Assembly (NCBI GenBank): GCA_002440825.1 | Contig: DJVH01000121.1 | Coordinates: 1-13,709 of the forward strand | Reading direction: 5' to 3' | Source of the DNA: Bacteriovoracaceae bacterium UBA6261 | GTDB lineage: Bacteria; Bdellovibrionota; Bacteriovoracia; Bacteriovoracales; Bacteriovoracaceae | DNA length: 13,709 bases | Shown: piece after piece, positions 1-6,477 of the stretch | Position numbering within the stretch: position 1 is the stretch's first letter | Layout: each line of letters opens with the position of its first letter | The notes under the pieces: model-generated | What the model saw: the letters and a program-made list of their open reading frames with translations, nothing else | The model's database searches: none | Told to the model about the DNA's origin: nothing | Position numbers and translations under genes: made by a program

Positions 1-480
1 CTTCACAACGTCAAATTTCTCCACCCCGTGTGTTTGCAACAGATAATTAACAAAGCTCTCCTGTTCATTGAAAACTGCAACCAGAAGATTGATGCCCAGA
101 ATATCCTTCTTACCTGAAGACTGAACGTGGATGGCCGCACGCTGAATGACCCGCTGAAGGGCCATGGAAATTTCGGGCTGATAGAAAATACCACTTTCGC
201 GCGCCAATTCTCTCAAATCATCATCGGCAAACTGAAGTTCGGACAATTCCTTAATTTCATCAGCGGAAAGAATACTGAAGTGAGTTTGATCATTGATGAA
301 ATCAACCAGCTCTGCTTCCAGTTTGGTCAGATCTGCTCCGCAATTCTCAAGAATACTTCGTACTTCCGGGTCGGTCAGCATTGACAAAAAAATCAGCTCA
401 AGCGTGAGATATTCATGGTGAAGCTCGTTGGCTTTTATCACAGCAGTATTGAGAATGAGCTCCAGGCGTTTACTTTTCAT
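1..480 (-). CDS. clpA: ClpA, N-terminal part (runs off the left edge)
   Basis: ATP-dependent unfoldase of the cytosolic ClpAP protease; it receives substrates from ClpS and feeds ClpP. Only the first 160 codons lie in the window, starting at the ATG at 478-480 and open to base 1. The visible protein matches the ClpA N-domain: early residues read LELILNTAVIKANE and HHEYLTLE, a central segment reads FYQPEISMALQRVIQRA, and HVQSSGKKD, LVAVFNEQES and YLLQTHGVEKFDVV follow, all close to well-known ClpA N-domain sequence. This alpha-helical double-repeat domain is the ClpS docking site. Neither AAA+ module is visible, so their integrity cannot be judged. The start lies 3 nt after the clpS stop, which suggests co-transcription and translational coupling. 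ClpB or ClpC is less likely because of the immediate clpS neighbour and the ClpA-type N-domain. Confidence 0.93.
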   Translation of the reverse strand, partial: MKSKRLELILNTAVIKANELHHEYLTLELIFLSMLTDPEVRSILENCGADLTKLEAELVDFINDQTHFSILSADEIKELSELQFADDDLRELARESGIFYQPEISMALQRVIQRAAIHVQSSGKKDILGINLLVAVFNEQESFVNYLLQTHGVEKFDVVK

Positions 481-483
481 AAA

Positions 484-810
484 TTATTCCGGTTCTATTG
501 AGCACATTAAAGGGTGTGAATGTTCCTTGGCCAGACGTTCTACTTTCCTGGCTTTGCTTTCGGCTATCTCGTAAGTATAGACGCCGCAAAGTCCGATTCC
601 TTTTTTATGAACTTCCATCATGATTCTTTCCGCTTCTTCAAGAGATTTATGAAAAACCGCCTGCAGAACAAAGATGACAAACTCCATGGTCGTGTAGTCA
701 TCATTATGTAAAAGAACTTTATATTTTTTAGGAAGCTGAACTTTAGGTTTGATGACCGTGGAGGTTCCACCTTCATCTTCATTTTCGTGATTATGGTCGT
801 GATTGCTCAT
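484..810 (-). CDS. clpS: ClpS, N-end rule adaptor of ClpAP
   Basis: Cytosolic adaptor that binds N-degron residues (Leu, Phe, Tyr, Trp) and delivers substrates to ClpA. The 108 residues match the usual length of about 105. The core contains YKVLLHNDDYTTMEFVI and VHKKGIGLCGVYTYEIAE. The N-degron pocket residues known from E. coli are present: N36, D37, D38, the M42 gatekeeper and H68. A flexible N-terminal extension of about 25 residues precedes the fold, as expected for substrate handover. Here it is unusually rich in His and acidic residues (HDHNHENEDE). The ATG start is 22 nt below the lipoprotein stop, and only a weak GAG-type ribosome binding site is visible. clpA follows after 3 nt, the common clpS-clpA order. 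Confidence 0.96.
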   Translation of the reverse strand: MSNHDHNHENEDEGGTSTVIKPKVQLPKKYKVLLHNDDYTTMEFVIFVLQAVFHKSLEEAERIMMEVHKKGIGLCGVYTYEIAESKARKVERLAKEHSHPLMCSIEPE

Positions 811-832
811 ATGAATTTATTATCGCTCAGAT

Positions 833-2011
833 TTAATTAAAGATGCAAGAGTTCTGTTCCAGTTGAAGGAAGTAGTCTTCTGGAACGCTCACTCCATTTT
901 TTAAAGAGCACATGATATTGGAATAATTCTTAGAAATTTCGTAATAAACCAATTCCTTTTTTTTATCATCGAAAAACTCTATATAACAATCCGGGAATCC
1001 CAGGACGTGACCGAATTCGTGGGCAAGAATCCGCTTGGATGTCTGAAGATCCTGCGTTCTGCTGAGATAAACTCTTCTATTGTTGTCATCAGGAACATAA
1101 GAAACAGCTTTGTTTGTCGGCAGTATTTTGATGGCCTCTTGTGAATCGCTGTCAACCAGTTCAACTTTTAAAGCAAAGCGGCTATTCTGCCAATTGGCTT
1201 CCACTTCGTTTAACAACGCCTGTAAGTAAGCTCTTTCAATTGAAGGAGAATAGATCTTTAAATGCATGATAGTTTTTTCACCTTCACGCACACAACTGTA
1301 TTTGTTATGGGAAGGCCTTAGCCTGAACAGTGTCTCATATCGCTCTGTCTCGAATCTGGATTGATATTTGCGAATCATATCGCCCAAAGTGTTATTCATT
1401 TTATTAAATTTGTATTCCTTTATACAGCTCACACTGGTTGAAAGAGAATTGCACAGGTCAAGGGCATTGCTTTTGGTCCAGGCTTCCTTCTCAGGCGACA
1501 TATTGACGTATTCATTATTATCGCAATAAACCTCATTATACTTTTTGTAACATTGATGGGTGAAACTGAGGTATGGGCGTAAATCAAATTTTTTCTTTTC
1601 GGCCAGGGCCTTGAACTGGCATCGCTGGCTTTCAAATCTTTGGTTGTAATTATAAAGGAAGAAAAGATCAGCACTTCTTAGCTCGATCTGTTGATCATTT
1701 TTAAGACTTACATAATTCTGCTGCATGCTCACTTCACTCAAAATGAGCGGTGATTGAAAATCATAAATCCTCGGCTCAATGAAAAAGAATCCTGCGGGAT
1801 TCTTCATTCGCTGTTCAAAAAAAAGAGAGGCAATATTTTTTGAAACTGCCGTTTCTAAAGCTGTGGCCGGAGCACAAGAATATTCTGACAGCATTAATGA
1901 CGTACTTGATTTTCTCCAGGGAACAGGTTGTCCACAGGACGTGATAATCAGCGCCAGAATCGGCAGTAGAAATATTTTTTGTCTAAATTTTAGACAGCTG
2001 TCTTGAATCAA
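833..2011 (-). CDS. Putative exported lipoprotein zinc metalloprotease (HExxHxxGxxD)
   Basis: Not recognised as a named gene. The 392 residues start with a basic n-region, a hydrophobic stretch (13-23) and a lipobox I-T-S-C with the lipidated Cys at 26, so the protein should be a membrane-anchored lipoprotein facing the periplasm or cell surface. Residues 331-343 read HEFGHVLGFPDCY, a metzincin-type zinc motif with Asp341 in the third-ligand position, resembling the snapalysin (M7) pattern. NYSNIMCS around M367 is a candidate Met-turn. Ten cysteines besides C6 and C26 (46, 131, 154, 163, 187, 196, 240, 342, 368, 389) suggest disulfides outside the cytosol. The N-terminal ~240 residues resemble nothing I recognise and could be a pro- or binding domain. 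The start is TTG at 2009-2011, supported by AAGGAG at 2021-2026, 9 nt upstream. clpS follows after 22 nt. Protease activity is inferred from the motif only. Confidence 0.8.
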   Translation of the reverse strand: MIQDSCLKFRQKIFLLPILALIITSCGQPVPWRKSSTSLMLSEYSCAPATALETAVSKNIASLFFEQRMKNPAGFFFIEPRIYDFQSPLILSEVSMQQNYVSLKNDQQIELRSADLFFLYNYNQRFESQRCQFKALAEKKKFDLRPYLSFTHQCYKKYNEVYCDNNEYVNMSPEKEAWTKSNALDLCNSLSTSVSCIKEYKFNKMNNTLGDMIRKYQSRFETERYETLFRLRPSHNKYSCVREGEKTIMHLKIYSPSIERAYLQALLNEVEANWQNSRFALKVELVDSDSQEAIKILPTNKAVSYVPDDNNRRVYLSRTQDLQTSKRILAHEFGHVLGFPDCYIEFFDDKKKELVYYEISKNYSNIMCSLKNGVSVPEDYFLQLEQNSCIFN

Positions 2012-2246
2012 AAGGGATAACTCCTTAGCAATTCTTCTAAATACATTCTCATCAAATCACACTGCAAAGCAGTTGCCTGTTTGGAGAAAACTTGTTTACT
2101 GCCTTGGTAAAACGGCATTTTTTCATTAACAATTTGAAGATTTCCCTCAATAGAAAACACGATATCAGGTCATTATATGCCCATTACCTTTTTGAGGTAT
2201 TTCCGTCTAAGATTAAAAGAAGTGTGAATATTTGTGCGGAGGAAAT
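2012..2246. promoter_or_regulatory. Divergent intergenic region between lipoprotein and response-regulator genes
   Basis: These roughly 235 bases must contain the outward promoters for both flanking transcription units. I could not assign convincing -35/-10 pairs on either strand. Seen in it: AAGGAG at 2021-2026 (lipoprotein ribosome binding site, minus strand), a perfect small palindrome ACTGC-AAA-GCAGT at 2061-2073, and GGAGG at 2238-2242 (response-regulator ribosome binding site, plus strand). No ORF or RNA gene is evident. Confidence 0.5.
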
Positions 2247-2666
2247 TTGAATACTGCAACGTTAAAACCAAAATCAACAGTAGGTGATGTTCTGATAGTT
2301 GATGATGATAAAGATATTTGCGAAATCATCAAAAAATATTGTGAAAACATGGGATGTTTCAGAAACATTATTATCGCTAACGATGGCGCCATCGCTTCAA
2401 ATAAAATGAGAAATCAAAAATTTTCTTTGATTCTGATCGATTTAAAAATGCCGAAAAAAAGCGGTCTTGATCTGATGAGAGAATTTGATGATAAATCTCT
2501 CAATAAAAAAACATCCGTTATGGTTGTTTCCGGAACTCTCGATAAAACGATGTTAGAAAAAAGTATTGCTCTTGGGATTAAAAACTTTCTGCCGAAGCCT
2601 TTTGACGAGGCCGGTTTTCAGGAACGAGTGTTAAAACTACTCACCTCTTCAGGTTTGATGAAATAA
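2247..2666 (+). CDS. Single-domain CheY-like response regulator
   Basis: A stand-alone receiver domain of 139 residues with no DNA-binding or enzymatic output domain, so it probably acts by protein-protein contact, as CheY or Spo0F do, or as a phosphorelay intermediate. Receiver hallmarks are all present: acidic pocket D19/D20 in LIVDDDKD, phospho-acceptor D65 in LILIDLKMPKKSG, the switch Ser S95 in VMVVSGT, and the invariant K117 in LPKPF. The start chosen is TTG at 2247, because GGAGG at 2238-2242 precedes it by 4 nt. An earlier in-frame TTG at 2232 would place that ribosome binding site inside the coding region. No histidine kinase lies next to it, so its partner is unknown. It is monocistronic, converges on hpf and is closed by the hairpin at 2667-2690. 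Confidence 0.9.
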   Translation: MNTATLKPKSTVGDVLIVDDDKDICEIIKKYCENMGCFRNIIIANDGAIASNKMRNQKFSLILIDLKMPKKSGLDLMREFDDKSLNKKTSVMVVSGTLDKTMLEKSIALGIKNFLPKPFDEAGFQERVLKLLTSSGLMK

Positions 2667-2690
2667 AAAAGGCCGCTTAAGCGGCCTTTT
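2667..2690. terminator. Bidirectional intrinsic terminator between response regulator and hpf
   Basis: A perfect 10-bp stem AAAAGGCCGC / GCGGCCTTTT closes a TTAA loop. It is followed by TTTTC-TTTT on the plus strand and by a U-rich tract (complement of 2661-2670) on the minus strand, so it can end both converging transcripts. It starts 1 nt after the response-regulator stop and lies 3 nt beyond the hpf stop. Confidence 0.92.
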
Positions 2691-2693
2691 CTT

Positions 2694-3056
2694 TTATGCT
2701 ACATCTTCTTCTTCGTAATCAGTCCATGCCATGTCAGGATCGACAATAACCACATCAGATTTATCTCTGTGCATTTTATTGTATTTATCCTTTTTCTTGA
2801 AGGCCTGTTTTTCAATTTTTTCTACGGCCATATCAATGCTGTGATACATATTATCCGACCACGCCTTTGCGTGATATTCGCACTGAGGAGCATGGTAATA
2901 AATCTCTGCAAAGTGTTCCCCATTTTTCACATAACACGACCACTTCAGCGTCCCTTTATCCTGGAAAAACTTTGTGAGTTTTTCCGACGATTCTTTGATT
3001 TTTTCGTCTAGGGCCGGTGTGTGTTCCATGTGAAGAAATGAAGTCGTAATTTTCAT
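2694..3056 (-). CDS. hpf: Ribosome hibernation promoting factor (HPF/RaiA family, short form)
   Basis: A cytosolic protein that binds the 30S decoding region in slow growth and silences or protects ribosomes. The 120 residues form the single S30AE domain: an N-terminal strand MKITTSFLHME, HTPALDEKIKE helix 1, a strand segment AEIYYHAP, and helix 2 with DNMYHSIDMAVEKIEKQ followed by a Lys-rich stretch (85-99) typical of rRNA binding. The long-HPF dimerisation domain is absent. Residues 106-120 form an acidic tail (DYEEED) after the Lys-rich helix. The ATG start has AGGA about 6 nt upstream. It lies 23 nt after rpoN, the classic rpoN-hpf arrangement. Short HPF and RaiA (YfiA) types cannot be separated with certainty by eye; the length is nearer RaiA. 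Confidence 0.93.
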   Translation of the reverse strand: MKITTSFLHMEHTPALDEKIKESSEKLTKFFQDKGTLKWSCYVKNGEHFAEIYYHAPQCEYHAKAWSDNMYHSIDMAVEKIEKQAFKKKDKYNKMHRDKSDVVIVDPDMAWTDYEEEDVA

Positions 3057-3079
3057 AATTTTCCTACTGGTAAAAGGTA

Positions 3080-4531
3080 CTAGTTTTTTTCTTTTCGTTT
3101 TGATGATGGAAGAACTCCCAGCATCTCGCGATATTTTGTAACTGTTCTTCGTGCAACGGTTAAATTTTCTTTAGCTAAAATCTCGACGACTTTTTGATCT
3201 GACAATGGTTTCGCAGGGTTCTCAGCTTCGAAAATCGCCTTAATTTTCATCTTAAGAACTTCACTGGCGATATCCGCACCACCATCTTTTCCACCGATCC
3301 CTGTATTGAAAAAATATTTCAATTCAAAGGTACCGATTGGTGTGTGCATGTACTTATTTGTCGTCACTCTTGAGACTGTTGATTCGTGCATACCGATGTC
3401 ATTGGCCACATCCTTTAAGACCATTGGCTTTAAATATTTCGGCCCTTTTTTAAAGAACTCCTGCTGCTTTGAAACGATGGCTTTAGAAACTTTCTCAATC
3501 GTTTTTTGTCTGTTCTGAATAGACTTAATCAGCCACTCCGCAGAGCGAAGTTTCTCTTTAACAAATTCGCTTGCCTCATCATTTTTATGTCCGGCTCCAC
3601 GCTTGATCATTTCCTGATAAAGCTTAGAGATTTTGAGTCGAGGAATGCCTTCATCGTTTACCTGAACAACAAACTCTCCTCCCACTTCTACGACAAAAAT
3701 ATCCGGTAAAATATAGTGAGTGTCTGGTGCGGCCACAAGTCGGCCTGGCTTCGGGTGAAAGTTCTGAAGAAGCAGTGCTGTCTTCTTCACCTGGTCAGAA
3801 TTTACTCCAAGAGTCTTTGCGATTTTTTCGTAATTTTTTCCTTGAAGATCTTCTAAGTGGTCGCGAATAATTCTTTCAAGCAATGGCGATCTTTCTTCAG
3901 CGATTCTCGCCTGAGCAAGAAGACAGTCCTGAAGATTCTGCGCTCCACATCCTACTGGATCCAGTCGCTGAACCATTTCCAGAACATCAAAAGCGTCTTC
4001 GCGCTTTAAACCTGATTCTGCAATGAGATCTTCAAAGTTCACTTCGAGATACCCATCATCGTTGATGTTCCCAATGATCAAATGAGCAAGTTTCCATTCA
4101 TCATCAGAGAGATTTTCCATCTTGAGCTGCCATTCCAGGTGCTCGGCCAATGTCATTGATTTAGAGACAATATTTTCATAAGTCGGCATTTCATCCGGAT
4201 CAGATGAAGGTGTCGCCATATTGGGTGCGGATGAATTTGAGTTGAATGAGTCAGCGTATGAATCCCAGTCGAAATCATCTTTTTCTTTGAGAATGGGAGC
4301 TTCCTGGAAATCTTCAGTCGTCGCTTCGCGATTTTCATCTGCGGCTGCATCGACTTCAACTTCGCCTTCACCTCCTGCTTCTTCGAGCATGGGATTTTCA
4401 ACCATCTCTTCAGCGATGACGTTGGTCATCTCGAGGTGAGTAAGAGTGAGAAGCTTGATCGCTTGTTGCAACTGTGGAGTCATTGCAAGATTCTGCGTCT
4501 GCTTTAACCCTTGGGACATTTTCACGGCCAT
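3080..4531 (-). CDS. rpoN: RNA polymerase sigma-54 factor
   Basis: Alternative sigma factor for -24/-12 promoters, opened by AAA+ enhancer-binding proteins. The 483 residues match the usual length. Region I (about 1-50) is Gln/Leu-rich (QTQNLAMTPQLQQAIKLL and NPMLEE), as needed for activator response. Region II (about 52-135) is acidic and Ser/Pro-rich and varies in sequence. The core-binding region follows. A helix-turn-helix region lies at 371-408 (VANDIGMHESTVSRVT), and the signature RpoN box ARRTVTKYRE is at 460-469 with one change from the consensus ARRTVAKYRE. The ATG at 4529-4531 is preceded by AGGG about 7 nt upstream; a second Met at codon 5 has no better site. The gene is 22 nt downstream of lptB and upstream of hpf, in one operon. 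Confidence 0.98.
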   Translation of the reverse strand: MAVKMSQGLKQTQNLAMTPQLQQAIKLLTLTHLEMTNVIAEEMVENPMLEEAGGEGEVEVDAAADENREATTEDFQEAPILKEKDDFDWDSYADSFNSNSSAPNMATPSSDPDEMPTYENIVSKSMTLAEHLEWQLKMENLSDDEWKLAHLIIGNINDDGYLEVNFEDLIAESGLKREDAFDVLEMVQRLDPVGCGAQNLQDCLLAQARIAEERSPLLERIIRDHLEDLQGKNYEKIAKTLGVNSDQVKKTALLLQNFHPKPGRLVAAPDTHYILPDIFVVEVGGEFVVQVNDEGIPRLKISKLYQEMIKRGAGHKNDEASEFVKEKLRSAEWLIKSIQNRQKTIEKVSKAIVSKQQEFFKKGPKYLKPMVLKDVANDIGMHESTVSRVTTNKYMHTPIGTFELKYFFNTGIGGKDGGADIASEVLKMKIKAIFEAENPAKPLSDQKVVEILAKENLTVARRTVTKYREMLGVLPSSKRKEKN

Positions 4532-4553
4532 AGTATTACCCTGTGCCTTCGAA

Positions 4554-5285
4554 TTACATCCTGAATTCTTCTCCTAAGTAGAACTTCCTTGCTCTCTCGT
4601 CGTTAATTAATTCGTCTGGTGTACCACTAACAAGTAACTCTCCACTGTTCATGATGTACGCGCGGTCGACAATTCCAAGTGTCTCGCGAACGTTGTGATC
4701 AGTGATGAGCACTCCGATATTTCTATTCTTCAGTCCTTCAATCAAGGCCTGAATATCTGCTACCGCAAGCGGATCGACTCCGGCAAACGGTTCATCTAAC
4801 AATACAAACTTCGGCTCGAGAGCGAGAGCTCTGGCGATCTCCACTCTTCTGCGCTCTCCACCGGAAAGAGCAGAGCCTTTGGATTTTCTCACATGATCGA
4901 GCTTAAAATCATGGATCAGTGTATCCATCATTTCTTTGCGCTCGCGGCGAGAAAGATCCCTGTTTTCCAGAACCGCCAGAATATTTTCTTCGATCGATAG
5001 ATCGCGAAAAACTGACGCTTCCTGCGGTAAGTAACCAATGCCATTGAGCGCACGTTTATGAATCGGTTGCTCTGTGACATTAATATCATTTAACGTAATC
5101 TTTCCTTCATCGGCTTTTACTAACCCAACCATCATATAAAACGATGTTGTTTTTCCAGCTCCGTTTGGCCCGAGTAATCCTACGATTTCCCCTTGCGCGA
5201 CAGAAAGACTTACGCCTTTAACTACGGTTCTTCCACCGTATGTTTTTTTCAAATCAAAAGCTTCCAGCTTTGCGTGTTCCATCAT
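4554..5285 (-). CDS. lptB: LptB, ATPase of the LPS export ABC transporter
   Basis: Cytosolic ATPase of the LptB2FG complex that extracts LPS from the inner membrane and pushes it along the LptC-LptA bridge. The 243 residues carry all ABC elements: Walker A GPNGAGKTT (39-47), Q-loop in GYLPQEASVF (Q88), signature LSGGERRR (140-147), Walker B FVLLDEP (160-166) with catalytic E165, D-loop near AGVDP and H-loop H197 in ITDHN. GYLPQEASVFRDLSIEENI and EPFAGVDPLAV are typical of LptB rather than of amino-acid importers. The ATG overlaps the stop of the upstream lptC/A-like gene by 4 nt (ATGA), implying coupling. The partner permeases LptF and LptG are not in the window. Confidence 0.97.
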   Translation of the reverse strand: MMEHAKLEAFDLKKTYGGRTVVKGVSLSVAQGEIVGLLGPNGAGKTTSFYMMVGLVKADEGKITLNDINVTEQPIHKRALNGIGYLPQEASVFRDLSIEENILAVLENRDLSRRERKEMMDTLIHDFKLDHVRKSKGSALSGGERRRVEIARALALEPKFVLLDEPFAGVDPLAVADIQALIEGLKNRNIGVLITDHNVRETLGIVDRAYIMNSGELLVSGTPDELINDERARKFYLGEEFRM

Positions 5286-6313
5286 TCATTCCGTTTTTCT
5301 TTATTCTTATCCAGAGTGATGTTTGTATTAGCATCATCGACTTCAACTGTTTCCACGTTTTCTCTGATGATAATTCTATTCCCTTTAATCACATCTTTCT
5401 CCTGAAAAACTTTCGGGAGACCAGTAAGTATAATCTTTTTATCACTGATTAGTCCTTCCAGTTTCTCTGAAAAAGCTTTTCTGGTCAGAGGCTTTCCGGA
5501 ATTCATAAGCCTCTCCTGTAATCTCACATCGTCATAAAGGGCATAATACTTGAGTCTTTTATTATAGTTTTCCAAAAAGACTTCACCCCGGCTCGCCTGG
5601 GCATCTAAGTTTTCTTTTTTAAAGAAGACATTCCCCTTCATTTCCACATGAGACGCAGGGGCATTGAGAGTCAAAAGATCCGTTTTAAACTCGACGCTCT
5701 CCTCGTATTGCTTCTTGCGGGTCACTTTCCCGTTGATGTTATCCTTGTACTCAATAATTTGCTCTTTAGGGCGGTAAGTGGCCGAACGGGCAGTGATCAA
5801 AAGCTGGTCACTGGTCTTTTCAACAATGCTCAAAGTTTGGACATTGTTGTACGCATAGAGAATTTCACCATGGTTAAGAATGGAAATATTCTGTGCATTG
5901 AGAGTCGTGTTTCCACTTTTAACTTCAACGTTGTTGTCGAGAAAGATTTCTTTTTTATTTAAAAAGGCCCGGGATTTTTGAGCAGAAAAATGTATCGGCT
6001 CCAACGGAGTCATGTCTTTTTCGTAGCGGTAAACAACCCCAACAGGATTAAAGCTGATCACCGTGCCATCGGTGGTGGAAAGGTTCAGTTCAGTGGCGTT
6101 TAATTCCATGAACGGGTGATTTTTATCAATGGCAAAATAAGTCACTTTTTTGAAAAAGCTTTCGTCAACCTGTGCACTTTTGGGTGGCGCTTTAGGCACA
6201 TTGTATTCACTGCCAAAATTATCCAGCCGCCCCTGAAATGAAATTAAATTGAGACCCAGGCAGGCAAAAAAGAAAAAAATAAGGATGGAGTATTGGCGAA
6301 TTTTCAAAGGCAA
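5282..6313 (-). CDS. LPS export protein with LptC-like and LptA-like domains (apparent fusion)
   Basis: LPS passes from LptB2FG through the LptC and LptA beta-jellyrolls across the periplasm. This 343-residue protein has one N-terminal membrane segment (about 8-27), then an LptC-like jellyroll (about 50-165, with VTYFAID, ELNLSTTDGTVISFNP, FLNKKEIFLDNNVEV). A further OstA/LptA-like region (about 170-325) includes LLITARSATY, EMKGNVFF, KIILTGLPKVFQEKDVIKGNRIII and VEVDDANTNI. LptC alone is usually about 190 residues and LptA about 185, and no separate lptA lies in the usual place before lptB, so a fusion is inferred. Start: TTG at 6311-6313 is the longest possible because an in-frame stop lies 15 nt upstream; TTG at 6305-6307 (codon 3) is slightly better placed after the weak GGA. 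The gene overlaps lptB by 4 nt. An elongated LptC is the alternative reading. Confidence 0.82.
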   Translation of the reverse strand: MPLKIRQYSILIFFFFACLGLNLISFQGRLDNFGSEYNVPKAPPKSAQVDESFFKKVTYFAIDKNHPFMELNATELNLSTTDGTVISFNPVGVVYRYEKDMTPLEPIHFSAQKSRAFLNKKEIFLDNNVEVKSGNTTLNAQNISILNHGEILYAYNNVQTLSIVEKTSDQLLITARSATYRPKEQIIEYKDNINGKVTRKKQYEESVEFKTDLLTLNAPASHVEMKGNVFFKKENLDAQASRGEVFLENYNKRLKYYALYDDVRLQERLMNSGKPLTRKAFSEKLEGLISDKKIILTGLPKVFQEKDVIKGNRIIIRENVETVEVDDANTNITLDKNKEKRNE

Positions 6314-6348
6314 TCCAGGATGGTTTTATTCAGTCACTCACTTATCGT

Positions 6349-6378
6349 ATTATAGGCCCTATTTTCTTATAATTTTAA
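6349..6378 (-). promoter_or_regulatory. Candidate sigma-70 promoter of the lptC/A-lptB-rpoN-hpf operon
   Basis: On the minus strand, a perfect -10 TATAAT (6349-6354) lies 18 bp below a -35-like TTAAAA (6373-6378). It would start a transcript roughly 25-30 nt upstream of the first TTG. Assigned by eye from motif match and position. Confidence 0.5.
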
Positions 6379-6411
6379 GCATTTATTTTTTCTGATAAAA
6401 ACTGTCTCAGC

Positions 6412-6440
6412 TTGATAAGTCCTTGTATTCAAGGTAATCT
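6412..6440 (+). promoter_or_regulatory. mutS: Candidate sigma-70 promoter of mutS with a palindrome in its spacer
   Basis: A -35 TTGATA (6412-6417, five of six consensus bases) is followed by an exact 17-bp spacer and a weak -10 TAATCT (6435-6440). The spacer contains the perfect inverted repeat CCTTG-TATT-CAAGG (6421-6434), a possible operator. The predicted leader is about 30 nt and carries AAGGA at 6465-6469. Confidence 0.4.
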
Positions 6441-6477
6441 TGACCAATCAGATCAATTACTTTGAAGGATTATACAA

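Noticed and set aside
2099..2122. TGCC...GGCA hairpin followed by TTTTTT in the intergenic region
   Set aside because: The stem is only 4 bp with a 10-nt loop, and no plus-strand gene ends upstream of it, so a terminator is not justified.
5648..5962. A 104-codon plus-strand ORF within the lptC/A-like gene
   Set aside because: It overlaps a well-supported gene on the other strand and has no domain or ribosome binding site worth naming.
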